DNA of 58,320 nt from UBA3064 sp023258775 (GCA_044355655.1 JBIKXS010000019.1:1-58320); one strand, 5' to 3'. Shown: positions 33,969-42,721, numbered from the stretch's first letter. Notes: a model not told the origin generated them from the sequence alone. Translations and numbers: made by a program.

Positions 33969-34090
33969 GCAATCAAGCTTGCTCTGTGCAATGAACCGGA
34001 CATTGAGCAATCAAAGTTGCTCTGTTCAATGAATCGTAAGCTGAGCAATAAAACTTGCTTTGTTCAATGAACCGAGCGCTGTGTAATCAA
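33969..34090. repeat. 38-bp tandem repeat between convergent aapP and coaX
   Basis: Three contiguous units of exactly 38 bp at 33969-34006, 34007-34044 and 34045-34082, and the start of a fourth at 34083 that runs into the coaX stop region. Shared core GCAATCAAGCTTGCTCTGTT then CAATGAACCG. The array fills most of the gap between the two stop codons; no intrinsic terminator is seen. Confidence 0.88.
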
Positions 34091-35079
34091 CCTCGCGCGT
34101 TGCTGTTCGCCATCGTTTGCTTGGCCGACATTTGCCTGGCGATATGAAAAAGACCTTCAAGCACAAGGTTGTCGACGAGTCGATGGGCAATTTCAAGGCG
34201 TGGAGACAACATCCGAGCTGCGCCACCTGATAAAACGCAAATCAGTTTCGGATGCTCGTCCTTATACTGACGAAATACTCGTTCAACCGCCCCAGCTTGA
34301 GCATGAAGGCAACCAGAAGCGATTGCATCCACTGTTTGCCGTGGATATTGAAGGTACTCCCCGCTCGCATCGGGTAATGCCGCGGTTCTTTCGTGCAGTG
34401 AGCGTTGCATTAAGCCCAGGCCCGGCATAATTGATCCGCCCTCGAAGTTACCCTCGTTATCGAGCAAGTCCATCGTTGTCGCGGTGCCGCACACGACCAC
34501 AAGCGCCGCTTGCGAGCCAACCAGTGCACGAGCACCAATTAGTGCTGCCCATCGATCGCTTCCCAGCTGTCCTGGATTTCTATAACGATTATGAACCCCG
34601 CATTCTTCATCTAAAGAACTGATCCAGCGTGGGCTTGGCGCGTCAGACCATACCTCAAGCGCCCGCAACAAGGGATTGCGAACACGTGTTCCCGCAACAC
34701 TTGAGATCACAATCATCGCAGGTCGTACTTGATCTCGCCAGTCAATCGCAAGGATCGGAATCTCGGCAAGCAGCACACGTCCTTGGACAATGCAATGTTC
34801 GAGCGCGGTTCGGTATACCTGAGATGTTACGCTTGTGTTATCTGTAATGGTATTAGTATTAGTATTAGTATTAGTATTAGTATTGGTATTGGTATTGGTA
34901 TTGGTATTGGTATTGGTATTGGTATTGGTATTGGATTTTTCTGTGCTGTCAAATGGCGTTTCATCATGCCCAAGGCGACGAATCGCTGCGTAACGGCCCC
35001 ACTTCAAAAAGGTGTTCCCAACGTCGATCAATAGCCAGTCTGAGGCACTTGGAACCCTGCCGGCGGTGAGCATTTGCAT
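34087..35079 (-). CDS. coaX: Type III pantothenate kinase CoaX with (Asn-Thr)14 insert
   Basis: Phosphorylates pantothenate, the first step of CoA synthesis. The ASKHA-fold landmarks are DVGNTFLKWG (phosphate loop, 19-28), the GSDRWAALIGARA segment with the catalytic aspartate, GTATTMDLLD, and GGSIMPGLGLM. The protein has 330 residues against about 245-270 for the family. Part of the excess is residues 50-77, 14 exact Asn-Thr pairs encoded by a hexanucleotide run. They lie between the phosphate loop and the next conserved block, probably in a surface loop. It follows the M81 gene by 21 bp and may share its transcript, rather than sitting with birA as is usual in Burkholderiales. Confidence 0.9.
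   Translation of the reverse strand: MQMLTAGRVPSASDWLLIDVGNTFLKWGRYAAIRRLGHDETPFDSTEKSNTNTNTNTNTNTNTNTNTNTNTNTNTNTITDNTSVTSQVYRTALEHCIVQGRVLLAEIPILAIDWRDQVRPAMIVISSVAGTRVRNPLLRALEVWSDAPSPRWISSLDEECGVHNRYRNPGQLGSDRWAALIGARALVGSQAALVVVCGTATTMDLLDNEGNFEGGSIMPGLGLMQRSLHERTAALPDASGEYLQYPRQTVDAIASGCLHAQAGAVERVFRQYKDEHPKLICVLSGGAARMLSPRLEIAHRLVDNLVLEGLFHIARQMSAKQTMANSNARG
34849..34932 (-). repeat. Hexanucleotide microsatellite inside coaX
   Basis: Fourteen contiguous hexamers on the coding strand: eight AATACC, five AATACT, one AATACC, all read as Asn-Thr. Because the unit is a multiple of three, gain or loss of units changes length but not frame. The block pattern shows that a variant unit was itself copied several times. 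Confidence 0.97.
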
Positions 35080-35100
35080 GGAAGCTTTCGCGTCTTTTTA

Positions 35101-36603
35101 CTAGAAGGCTTTGCCGAGTGGATTCAGACGAACGCCACGTCGCAGCTTCGTCCAAGCGAAATCTGCAGGATCCGCCAGTGCTGGGCCTGGTGATCTTGCG
35201 ACGATGACTTCTGTGGCAATGGGCTGGAAGTCGGCACGGAAATGTACTGAGCTTTTTAACACCATCAGTCTTTGCTGGGCGGGTTCAAGGCCGAGATGGC
35301 GAAACATTTCCTGATCGCCCGCCTGACACTTGATACTTGCAATCGCCACGCGAACGCCCTCGTGCCTTAGCAAGGCCATCTTGCCGAGCTGCATGCGAAA
35401 GCCCTTGAACATCGGGCCTGTGCATGTGAATCGGCCATCGCCCAGACGCTCGACGGTGAAGCGACGTCGTACGGGATGATGGCCTGGCAAGCCTGAGCGA
35501 GCACCCAATTCAAATTCAAGGCTTGCTCCCTGACCCGCTTCATGGGCACGCTCAGCAGCAATTGGATCAATCAACAGTCCAAGGCAGGCATCTTGAGCCT
35601 TGAGTTCGAGGAGTGCCTCGAGCATGCCTGTTGTGTCGCCATTACCGCCAGCACCAGGATTGTCCTGGGTATCTGCAATGATGACTGGACGGCCCGGGCT
35701 TCCAAGTCGCATGGCTCGTTGAATCGCATCCTTGGGCGTCAATAGTTCTAAGGCGAAATCCTTCTCGGCGCTTTCTACTGCGTCGATCATTGCCTTCATT
35801 GCCAGATCGAGCTGTCTTGCATCGTGGCCGTATGCGATCACACTCATACCGCACTCCTCGATGTCTGCCATCGGAAAGCCAGGCGCAAATGAGACGAAGC
35901 AGTCATGCTTGCGCTCAAGCTCGGCAAGTAACGCGTATAGGCTCTTCGCGGGTTCGATAAAGGTGCTCTGCGAAGGAATACCGGTCAGGTAGGAAAACCC
36001 GTGATGCTGCTTCAAGGGACGTTTGCCACTTGTCATCATTTGCATGGCAAGAAACGCGGCCCGAGCACCGGTCTCTGCCATGTCAACATGAGGATAAGTT
36101 CTATAAATCGATATTGCATCGGCGTGCTCGACCATCGCTTTGGTGACGTTTGCGTGTAGATCGAGAGAGGCAACAATCGGAATCCGCGACCCCACAAGCG
36201 CTCGCACGCGGCGCAAAATTTCGCCCTCACCATCTTCATGATCCTCGGTGACCATGGCGCCATGCAAATCGAGGTACACCGCATCAAGGCCCTCTGTACT
36301 CGCCAAAGCTTTTCGAAGATCCTCTTCGATCGAGCCAACAATTCGCTCAAAGGCATCCTGGGTTACATGGGCCGAAGGTGAGGCGGCAGCCCAAGTCAAG
36401 GGGATCAAACGGTGGCCCTGGGCGCGGAAGGCTTCAATGGCACCCTGAGCGGGAATGTTTGCTCCGGCCAGCGCTTCAAACATCGAATCACCACGTTGCA
36501 CGCCAGGCCAGCCACCGCCTTGCTCGAAAGCGCGGTAGCTCGCCTTTGTGGGTGCAAAAGTATTCGTTTCATGCTGCATACCACCAATTGCAATGCGCGC
36601 CAT
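35101..36603 (-). CDS. M81 family (MlrC-like) metallopeptidase, paralogue 1
   Basis: A protein of the MlrC/M81 family, named for the enzyme that degrades linearised microcystin; most members have unknown substrates. The protein has 500 residues with no signal peptide. Expected zinc-site motifs are present: QHETNTF (10-16), YLDLHGAMVTEDHEDGEGE, SLDLHANVTKAM and TYPHVDM; the C-terminal MlrC domain includes DTQDNPGAGGNGDTTGML. It begins 4 bp after the second paralogue ends, so they are co-translated. Substrate could be a small cyclic or modified peptide or a non-peptide amide; nothing in the neighbourhood settles this. Confidence 0.88.
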   Translation of the reverse strand: MARIAIGGMQHETNTFAPTKASYRAFEQGGGWPGVQRGDSMFEALAGANIPAQGAIEAFRAQGHRLIPLTWAAASPSAHVTQDAFERIVGSIEEDLRKALASTEGLDAVYLDLHGAMVTEDHEDGEGEILRRVRALVGSRIPIVASLDLHANVTKAMVEHADAISIYRTYPHVDMAETGARAAFLAMQMMTSGKRPLKQHHGFSYLTGIPSQSTFIEPAKSLYALLAELERKHDCFVSFAPGFPMADIEECGMSVIAYGHDARQLDLAMKAMIDAVESAEKDFALELLTPKDAIQRAMRLGSPGRPVIIADTQDNPGAGGNGDTTGMLEALLELKAQDACLGLLIDPIAAERAHEAGQGASLEFELGARSGLPGHHPVRRRFTVERLGDGRFTCTGPMFKGFRMQLGKMALLRHEGVRVAIASIKCQAGDQEMFRHLGLEPAQQRLMVLKSSVHFRADFQPIATEVIVARSPGPALADPADFAWTKLRRGVRLNPLGKAF

Positions 36604-36607
36604 TTCC

Positions 36608-38170
36608 TTAGCCTCCCTGGATCACTTGTCCTTGCTGAAAGCTCGTAGCCGGGTCAAGCGGATAAATGGGTCGACGAACCTTACGAAAACTAAGACTGTT
36701 ATAGTCTGAAGTGCATACGCCAACCCCTGCGCATTCGACGACCGCAGCGGCAAGTTCACCGAGCCCTGCTCGCCAGTGCACTCTACTTTTTAGCATCAAA
36801 AATTTCTTGCTAAAGGGATCAATCCCAAGCGTGATCAATGTGTTGATGTCAAATGGCTCAACATGTCGGCTGATCACAGCGATCTCAATGCCGCCAACTT
36901 GCAAAACAGCAGCAGCGCCCATGTTGGCACGCTCGCCTCGGGCCATAGGGCCTCGGAATCGGTATTGTCCATCGGTGAGAGTTTTGACACGCCCGTTTAC
37001 TTGCAACGGTTCGCCCTGACGCTTAAGTGAGCTAAGCGCGTGCTTTCCGCCTAGCATGACACTCGCTTCGCCGCCGACGCCAACTTTCATCAAGGTTTGA
37101 ACGGCTTGGGGGTCGTAAACCGCAAACGCGGCGGCGTTTTGCAAGTCGGCACGTATCATGGCATCAAGAACCGCCATGGTGTCCATGGTGCCTCCCGATG
37201 CACAATTATCGTAATGATCAAGTAATACAACAGGCTTGCCCTCGACAGCGGTCTCGGCAAGCTTTTTTGCGCGTGCGATTGATTCGTCAAGGGCTTCGAT
37301 GTGATACACGAAGGCCTCACGTGCCTGCCAGCACATGTGGAGCAGTTCGTCGCGCCAGCGATCGGCACGCGCCTGATCACTCGGGTCGATAACGATTGCG
37401 CTCATCCCTGCGATCGGTATATCAGCATGGGGAAATCCAACAAAGACGCTAGCGGCAAGCGCGCCTTCGGCTTCGATCGCTTTGCATCTTGCCTGAATCT
37501 CTCGATTGGGTGAGTCAAGGCTCGATTGGCGCATCACATGAGGCAGCATCGGCACCTGGCCCCAAGCCTTGTAGGCCAAATGAAGAGGACTTGCAGCTGC
37601 GGCCTGTTGCGGGACTAGGTGCTTTTGTTTAAGCCAGTCAATGATCGGCTTAGCGGCTCGCATACCCGTCTCGTACACATCGACATGGGGATAGGTTTGA
37701 TACCCTGCAAGCACGTCAGCGTGCGTAACCATGGTGTTGGACAAATTGGTGTGCATATCGAGCGCAACACCGATGGGTATCGAGGGTGCAATTTCCCTCA
37801 AGCGCCTTAGCAACTCGCCTTCGCCGTCCTCAAAGGTTTCAGTCACCATCGCACCGTGTAAGTCGAGTAGTACGGCATCACAGCCCTCACGTACTGCCTC
37901 ACAGATACGCGAGACCATCCACTCATAGGCTTCGTTTTGAACTGGGCCGCTGGGTGGTGCATTGCCGGCTACGGGAACACGGTACTCAGCTCCTGCTTGC
38001 TCGGCAAGCTCGATCATTGCCGCGATTGCAGAACCTGTGTTTTTGTACTCTCGGATAGCCGCATCCCCGCATGGAGGCTCCTCACCGATTCGCGTAAAAC
38101 GCGCTAAGCCTGTGGGTACGGGCGAGAAGGTATTGGTTTCGTGCTTGAGTTGCGCAATGACGATCTTCAT
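36608..38170 (-). CDS. M81 family (MlrC-like) metallopeptidase, paralogue 2
   Basis: A second MlrC-type protein, 520 residues, clearly homologous to its neighbour but well diverged. Motifs: KHETNTF (9-15), LLDLHGAMVTETFEDGEGE, ALDMHTNLSNTMV (the DLHANVT equivalent), TYPHVDVYETG, and LLDHYDNCASGGTMDTMAVL in place of DTQDNPGAGGNGDTT. The different C-terminal motif suggests a different substrate or a heteromer. The start ATG overlaps the fumarase stop by one base (TAATG on the minus strand), so translation is coupled to fumarase. Confidence 0.88.
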   Translation of the reverse strand: MKIVIAQLKHETNTFSPVPTGLARFTRIGEEPPCGDAAIREYKNTGSAIAAMIELAEQAGAEYRVPVAGNAPPSGPVQNEAYEWMVSRICEAVREGCDAVLLDLHGAMVTETFEDGEGELLRRLREIAPSIPIGVALDMHTNLSNTMVTHADVLAGYQTYPHVDVYETGMRAAKPIIDWLKQKHLVPQQAAAASPLHLAYKAWGQVPMLPHVMRQSSLDSPNREIQARCKAIEAEGALAASVFVGFPHADIPIAGMSAIVIDPSDQARADRWRDELLHMCWQAREAFVYHIEALDESIARAKKLAETAVEGKPVVLLDHYDNCASGGTMDTMAVLDAMIRADLQNAAAFAVYDPQAVQTLMKVGVGGEASVMLGGKHALSSLKRQGEPLQVNGRVKTLTDGQYRFRGPMARGERANMGAAAVLQVGGIEIAVISRHVEPFDINTLITLGIDPFSKKFLMLKSRVHWRAGLGELAAAVVECAGVGVCTSDYNSLSFRKVRRPIYPLDPATSFQQGQVIQGG

Positions 38171-39690
38171 TAGGCCACCGTCACAGGAATCTTGCCGATC
38201 TTTGCCTGCCAGGTTTTCGGGCCTGTTTCGTGGACTGATTCACCGTTGGCGTCGACGGCGACGGTAACAGGCATGTCCTGCACCTCAAACTCGTAGATCG
38301 CCTCCATGCCCAAGTCTTCAAAGGCAACCACTTTCGCGCCACGGATCGCTTTGGATACAAGGTAGGCCGCGCCACCGACCGCCATCAAATAGGCTGAGCG
38401 GTGTTTGCGGATTGATTCAACTGCTGCCGGACCGCGCTCTGCCTTGCCAATCATCGCGATCAATCCGGTCTTGCCGAGCATGGTGTCAGTGAACTTATCC
38501 ATGCGGGTCGCTGTGGTCGGCCCTGCAGGCCCAACGACTTCGTTGCGTACGGGATCAACCGGCCCAACGTAATAAATCACCCGGTTGCGGAAGTCAACCG
38601 GCAGTGGCTGCCCTTGCTCCACCATATCCTGAATACGCTTGTGCGCTGCATCACGGCCGGTCAACATTTTTCCGTTGAGCAATAAGGTTTGACCAGGCTT
38701 CCAAGCAGCAACCTGCTCCGGCGTGAGTTCATCTAGGTTGACCCGCTGGGACCGTTGGGTGTCTGCTGTCCAGGTCACCTTAGGCCAGTCACCGAGTGAA
38801 GGTGGCTCAAGGCTTACCGGACCGCTCCCATCAAGCACAAAATGCGCATGTCGGGTCGCAGCACAGTTCGGAATCATGGCAACTGGCAGATTTGCGGCAT
38901 GAGTGGGATAGTCGAGAATTTTTACATCCAGCACGGTTGTGAGACCGCCTAGCCCTTGCGCCCCAATGCCCAGCGCATTGACCTTCTCATAAAGCGAAAT
39001 ACGCATTTCCTCAAGCCGATTTGAAGGGCCGCGGGCGAGCAACTCAGTCATGTCGATTGGTGCCATGAGCGATTCTTTGGCAAGCAGCATGGCCTTTTCG
39101 GGGGTGCCGCCGATACCAATACCGAGCATGCCCGGCGGACACCAGCCTGCGCCCATGCTCGGCACGGTTTTCACCACCCAGTCGATAATCGAGTCGCTGG
39201 GGTTAAGCATCGCAAGCTTACTTTTCGCCTCCGAGCCACCGCCTTTGGCTGCCACGATGACCTCGAGGCTGTCACCGGGCACGATCTCGGTGTGGATGAC
39301 GGCTGGCGTATTGTCTTTGGTGTTTTTTCGGCTGCCTGCAGGATCAGCAAGCACCGAGGCTCGCAGCAAGTTGTCGTGGTGGTTATAAGCACGGCGTACG
39401 CCCTCGTTGACCATGTCGCTGAGGCTTCGCTTCGCATCCCATCGCAGGTTCATACCGACTTTCAAAAACACGGTGGCAATACCCGTGTCCTGACACATCG
39501 GCCGCTTTCCTTCGGCTGACATGCGGCTATTGGTGAGAATCTGAGCGATAGCGTCGCGCGCCGCTGGGCTTTCTTCTCGCTCATAGGCAGCGCCGAGTGC
39601 CCGAATGTAGTCGAGTGGATGGTAGTAACTAATGTACTGGAAGGCATCAGCGATGCTTTGAATAAGATCGTCTTCGCGGATTGTCGTCAT
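38170..39690 (-). CDS. Fumarate hydratase class I, iron-sulfur type
   Basis: A [4Fe-4S] fumarase (fumarate to L-malate) with alpha and beta regions fused in one chain, 506 residues. Likely cluster cysteines are C66 (MCQDTGIA), the cysteine in IPNCAATRHAHF and the one in GWCPPGMLG. The C-terminal catalytic half has the VGPAGPTTATRMD segment. It is divergent from acs and is first in an operon with two M81 genes and perhaps coaX. Being oxygen-sensitive, it depends on the isc system encoded at the other end of the window. Other class I hydro-lyases, such as tartrate or mesaconate hydratase, are less likely for this fused form. Confidence 0.9.
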   Translation of the reverse strand: MTTIREDDLIQSIADAFQYISYYHPLDYIRALGAAYEREESPAARDAIAQILTNSRMSAEGKRPMCQDTGIATVFLKVGMNLRWDAKRSLSDMVNEGVRRAYNHHDNLLRASVLADPAGSRKNTKDNTPAVIHTEIVPGDSLEVIVAAKGGGSEAKSKLAMLNPSDSIIDWVVKTVPSMGAGWCPPGMLGIGIGGTPEKAMLLAKESLMAPIDMTELLARGPSNRLEEMRISLYEKVNALGIGAQGLGGLTTVLDVKILDYPTHAANLPVAMIPNCAATRHAHFVLDGSGPVSLEPPSLGDWPKVTWTADTQRSQRVNLDELTPEQVAAWKPGQTLLLNGKMLTGRDAAHKRIQDMVEQGQPLPVDFRNRVIYYVGPVDPVRNEVVGPAGPTTATRMDKFTDTMLGKTGLIAMIGKAERGPAAVESIRKHRSAYLMAVGGAAYLVSKAIRGAKVVAFEDLGMEAIYEFEVQDMPVTVAVDANGESVHETGPKTWQAKIGKIPVTVA

Positions 39691-39762
39691 GATCTACCCC
39701 TGGCCTGAATCGAAAGGATTCTATAGGATAGGGATTTTCCGGAGCTAAGTAAGGGCGGCGTA

Positions 39763-39813
39763 AGACCGCAACGATAGTTTCACCGGACATCGCCTGGCTG
39801 CGCTTTGCGGTCT
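39763..39813. promoter_or_regulatory. Inverted repeat in the fumarase-acs divergent spacer
   Basis: AGACCGCA (39763-39770) and TGCGGTCT (39806-39813) are perfect inverted arms 35 bp apart, upstream of acs (39859) and of the fumarase start (39690). They could be paired operator half-sites for a regulator of acetate/TCA genes. Confidence 0.35.
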
Positions 39814-39858
39814 AGGTATTAAAAAATGGAAGTTTGAACGTATTCGGAGGAGCTTGCG

Positions 39859-41841
39859 ATGAGTGCTGCCATCACCTCGGTGTTGCAGGAAAACCGTGTC
39901 TTTCCCCCACCCAAGGGATTCGTTGATCAGGCTAATGTGGCCGGCATGGCGCAATACCAAGCCATGTGCGCGCAAGCTGAGGCTGACCACGAGGGGTTTT
40001 GGGCCAACCTGGCCCGCCAGAATCTGTTGTGGCACAAGCCCTTTAGCCAAACGCTAGACCAGAGCAACAAGCCTTTTTACCGCTGGTTCCACGATGGCGA
40101 ACTCAATGTTTCCTACAACTGCCTGGACAAGCATCTCGGTACCGCGACCGAACATAAGATCGCGATCATCTTCGAGGCAGACGACGGGACCGTCACCGAA
40201 CTAAGCTACCGAGAGCTCCATGACCGTGTTTGTCGTTTTGCGAACGGACTCAAGTCGCTCGGTCACGGTATGGGCGAACGCGCGATCATTTATATGCCCA
40301 TGTCCATTCATGCTGTTGTTGCCATGCAGGCTTGCGCAAGGCTGGGGATCACCCACTCGGTGGTCTTTGGTGGGTTTTCAAGCAAATCTTTGCACGAACG
40401 AATTGTTGATGCGGGCGCCACGCTTGTGATCGCGGCCGATGAACAGGTGAGGGGTGGTAAACACATTCCACTTAAGCCTGCCGTGGATGAGGCCTTTGCC
40501 ATGGGCGATTGTGATGCTGTGCGTCATGTGGTTGTGTGGCGAAGAACAGGTGGTGCGATCGCCTTCCACGCACCGCGGGATGTGTGGTGGGACGATGTCG
40601 AAGCAGGGCAGTCGAGCTCATGCGAACCCGTATGGGTCCCTGCCGAGCATCCGCTTTTCATTCTCTACACCTCAGGATCCACGGGTAAACCGAAGGGCGT
40701 TCAGCATGCTTCGGGAGGCTATTTATTGCATGCCATGCTCACGATGCAGTGGACTTTTGATATCAAACCGAGCGATGTGTTTTGGTGTACGGCCGATGTG
40801 GGCTGGGTGACAGGCCACACTTATGTTGCCTATGGCCCGCTTGCCGTCGGGGCGACCGAGATTATTTTTGAAGGCGTGCCCACCTATCCCGATGCGGCGC
40901 GTTTTTGGAAGATGATCGAAAAGCATCGTTGCACGATTTTTTACACCGCGCCGACCGCGATCCGTTCGCTCATCAAGGCAAGCGAAACCGACGAAAAAGT
41001 TCATCCAGCGCGCTCAGATCTAAGCAGTCTGCGTCTGCTAGGGTCGGTGGGAGAGCCGATTAATCCCGAAGCATGGATGTGGTATCACCGACATGTGGGT
41101 GGCGAACGCTGCCCAATCGTCGACACCTTCTGGCAAACAGAAACAGGCGGACATATGATTACGCCACTACCGGGCGCAACGCCACTGGTTCCCGGTTCAT
41201 GCACCTTGCCCTTACCTGGTATTGATGCTGCGATTGTCGACGAAGCAGCCCACGATATGCCAAATGGACAGGGCGGCATTTTGGTGATCAAAAAGCCTTG
41301 GCCATCGATGATTCGAACGATTTGGGGCGACCCCGAGCGATTCAAGAAGAGCTACTTCCCAGAAGAATTAAAGGGCTATTACCTTGCGGGAGACGGCGCT
41401 GTTCGCAACAAAGACACAGGCTATTTCACCATCACAGGACGTATCGACGACGTACTCAACGTATCAGGTCATCGACTCGGGACTATGGAGGTCGAATCGG
41501 CCTTGGTGGCGCATGCACTGGTTGCCGAGGCGGCGGTGGTTGGACGGCCAGACGATCTGACCGGGGAAGCCATTAGCGCCTTTGTCGTGCTCAAGCGCGC
41601 GCGTCCAACCGGCGATGAAGCGAAGCAAATTGCAAGTGAGTTACGCAACTGGGTCGGCAAGGAGATCGGTCCAATCGCCAAGCCGAAAGATATTCGCTTC
41701 GGGGATAACCTGCCGAAAACCCGTTCCGGGAAAATCATGCGCCGCCTTTTGCGCTCGATTGCTCGCGGGGAGGCCATCACTCAAGATACTTCGACCTTGG
41801 AAAATCCGGCCATCCTCGAGCAGCTCAGCCAAAGCTTGTAG
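39859..41841 (+). CDS. acs: Acetyl-CoA synthetase (AMP-forming)
   Basis: Activates acetate to acetyl-CoA with ATP. The protein has 660 residues (E. coli 652). Motifs: YTSGSTGKPKGVQH (A3), DTFWQTETGGHMI (A5), the DDVLNVSGHRLGTMEVESAL hinge, and KTRSGKIMRRLLR with the lysine acetylated and switched off by Pat/CobB systems. The acetate-pocket segment GADVGWVTGHTYVAYGPL-like (ADVGWVTGHTYVAYGPL here) has the tryptophan expected for acetate. CGGAGGAG lies in front of the ATG. Followed at once by two small genes and a VC_2705 symporter, suggesting acetate uptake and use. Confidence 0.96.
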   Translation: MSAAITSVLQENRVFPPPKGFVDQANVAGMAQYQAMCAQAEADHEGFWANLARQNLLWHKPFSQTLDQSNKPFYRWFHDGELNVSYNCLDKHLGTATEHKIAIIFEADDGTVTELSYRELHDRVCRFANGLKSLGHGMGERAIIYMPMSIHAVVAMQACARLGITHSVVFGGFSSKSLHERIVDAGATLVIAADEQVRGGKHIPLKPAVDEAFAMGDCDAVRHVVVWRRTGGAIAFHAPRDVWWDDVEAGQSSSCEPVWVPAEHPLFILYTSGSTGKPKGVQHASGGYLLHAMLTMQWTFDIKPSDVFWCTADVGWVTGHTYVAYGPLAVGATEIIFEGVPTYPDAARFWKMIEKHRCTIFYTAPTAIRSLIKASETDEKVHPARSDLSSLRLLGSVGEPINPEAWMWYHRHVGGERCPIVDTFWQTETGGHMITPLPGATPLVPGSCTLPLPGIDAAIVDEAAHDMPNGQGGILVIKKPWPSMIRTIWGDPERFKKSYFPEELKGYYLAGDGAVRNKDTGYFTITGRIDDVLNVSGHRLGTMEVESALVAHALVAEAAVVGRPDDLTGEAISAFVVLKRARPTGDEAKQIASELRNWVGKEIGPIAKPKDIRFGDNLPKTRSGKIMRRLLRSIARGEAITQDTSTLENPAILEQLSQSL

Positions 41842-41858
41842 CCATTAGGGAAAACTTA

Positions 41859-42155
41859 ATGTTACTTGGCGCAAGTATCGTGAAGCTGATCGCCGAGATC
41901 GCATTAATGGCCTTGGTCGGCCGAGGCTTGGTCGCGGTGCTTGCTGGCGCGCGCCGCGACACAAACTTTTTCTATCAAACGCTCAGCCTGCTTACCATGC
42001 CTTTTGAGCGCGTGGTTCGGTTGATCACGCCGCGAATAGTGATCGACCGACATATTCCGCTTGTGACTTTTTTCATCATGAGCATGATTTGGTTTGTAGC
42101 CTTATTTGCCAAGATCAATGCTTGTTTGAAGATCGGAGTGGAACTGTGCAAGTAG
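41859..42155 (+). CDS. Small membrane protein of unknown function
   Basis: A protein of 98 residues with two predicted membrane helices, about 5-27 and 67-87, separated by a positively charged loop (RRDTNFFYQ and RVVRLITPRIVIDRH). I do not recognise a named family; similar proteins sit behind acs in Burkholderiales as far as I recall. It starts 17 bp after acs and overlaps the next gene by 10 bp, so it is part of the acs transcript. A possible role is as an accessory to the transport or TPR protein next to it, which is only inference. Confidence 0.7.
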   Translation: MLLGASIVKLIAEIALMALVGRGLVAVLAGARRDTNFFYQTLSLLTMPFERVVRLITPRIVIDRHIPLVTFFIMSMIWFVALFAKINACLKIGVELCK

Positions 42156-42721
42156 CCGAAATGCTTCGCTGGCTATTGCTGCGTTATCAGGTGTTTGTTT
42201 TCAATCTTCTTGGTTTAACCCGGCAAGCCATCGAATGCTTAAGGCAGATGCAAAACATACGGCCGGACGATTTTTTTGTGTTGACCACGCTGGGCCACTT
42301 TTTAGGGCAGGAAAGACAGACTCGTCTCGAGGCCATTGATCTTTTAAAGCAAGCGCTCTCGCAGCAACCTGATAACGCTGCCTTGCACTTCAATTTGGGG
42401 TTCTTGCTCGAGCAACACGCACTCATACCCGAGGCCGAATCATCTTTTCGCCTCGCCCTGAGGCTTAATGACAAGCTCGATCGCGCCTGGTACGGGCTAG
42501 GCCTTGTCTTGATCCAACAAGGTCGCTCCGACGAAGCCTTACAAGCCCTGAAACGAAATACCGAGCTGCAGCCGATGAGCCCGTTTGGCTGGTATCAGCT
42601 CGCTCGACTCCATTCAGACCGGCAGGAAATCGATCAAGCTTTGGCCATCATTCGCCATCTACAAGGCTTTGAGCCAAAAATTGCTGAACAATTAAAGCGA
42701 GAAACTGGTTTGAAACCTTGA
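42146..42721 (+). CDS. Tetratricopeptide repeat protein
   Basis: The protein has 191 residues from a GTG at 42146 with CGGAG about eight bases upstream; the open frame extends back to a TTG at 42089, well inside the preceding gene. Three to four TPR units are visible, e.g. AIECLRQMQNIRPDDFFVLTTLG, AIDLLKQALSQQPDNAALHFNLG, AESSFRLALRLN and ALQALKRNTELQP, with the usual Ala/Gly/Pro positions. TPRs bind other proteins. There is an N-terminal hydrophobic stretch (LRWLLLRYQVFVFNLLGL) that could attach it to the membrane. Partner unknown; likely translated with the preceding membrane protein. Confidence 0.82.
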   Translation: MQVAEMLRWLLLRYQVFVFNLLGLTRQAIECLRQMQNIRPDDFFVLTTLGHFLGQERQTRLEAIDLLKQALSQQPDNAALHFNLGFLLEQHALIPEAESSFRLALRLNDKLDRAWYGLGLVLIQQGRSDEALQALKRNTELQPMSPFGWYQLARLHSDRQEIDQALAIIRHLQGFEPKIAEQLKRETGLKP

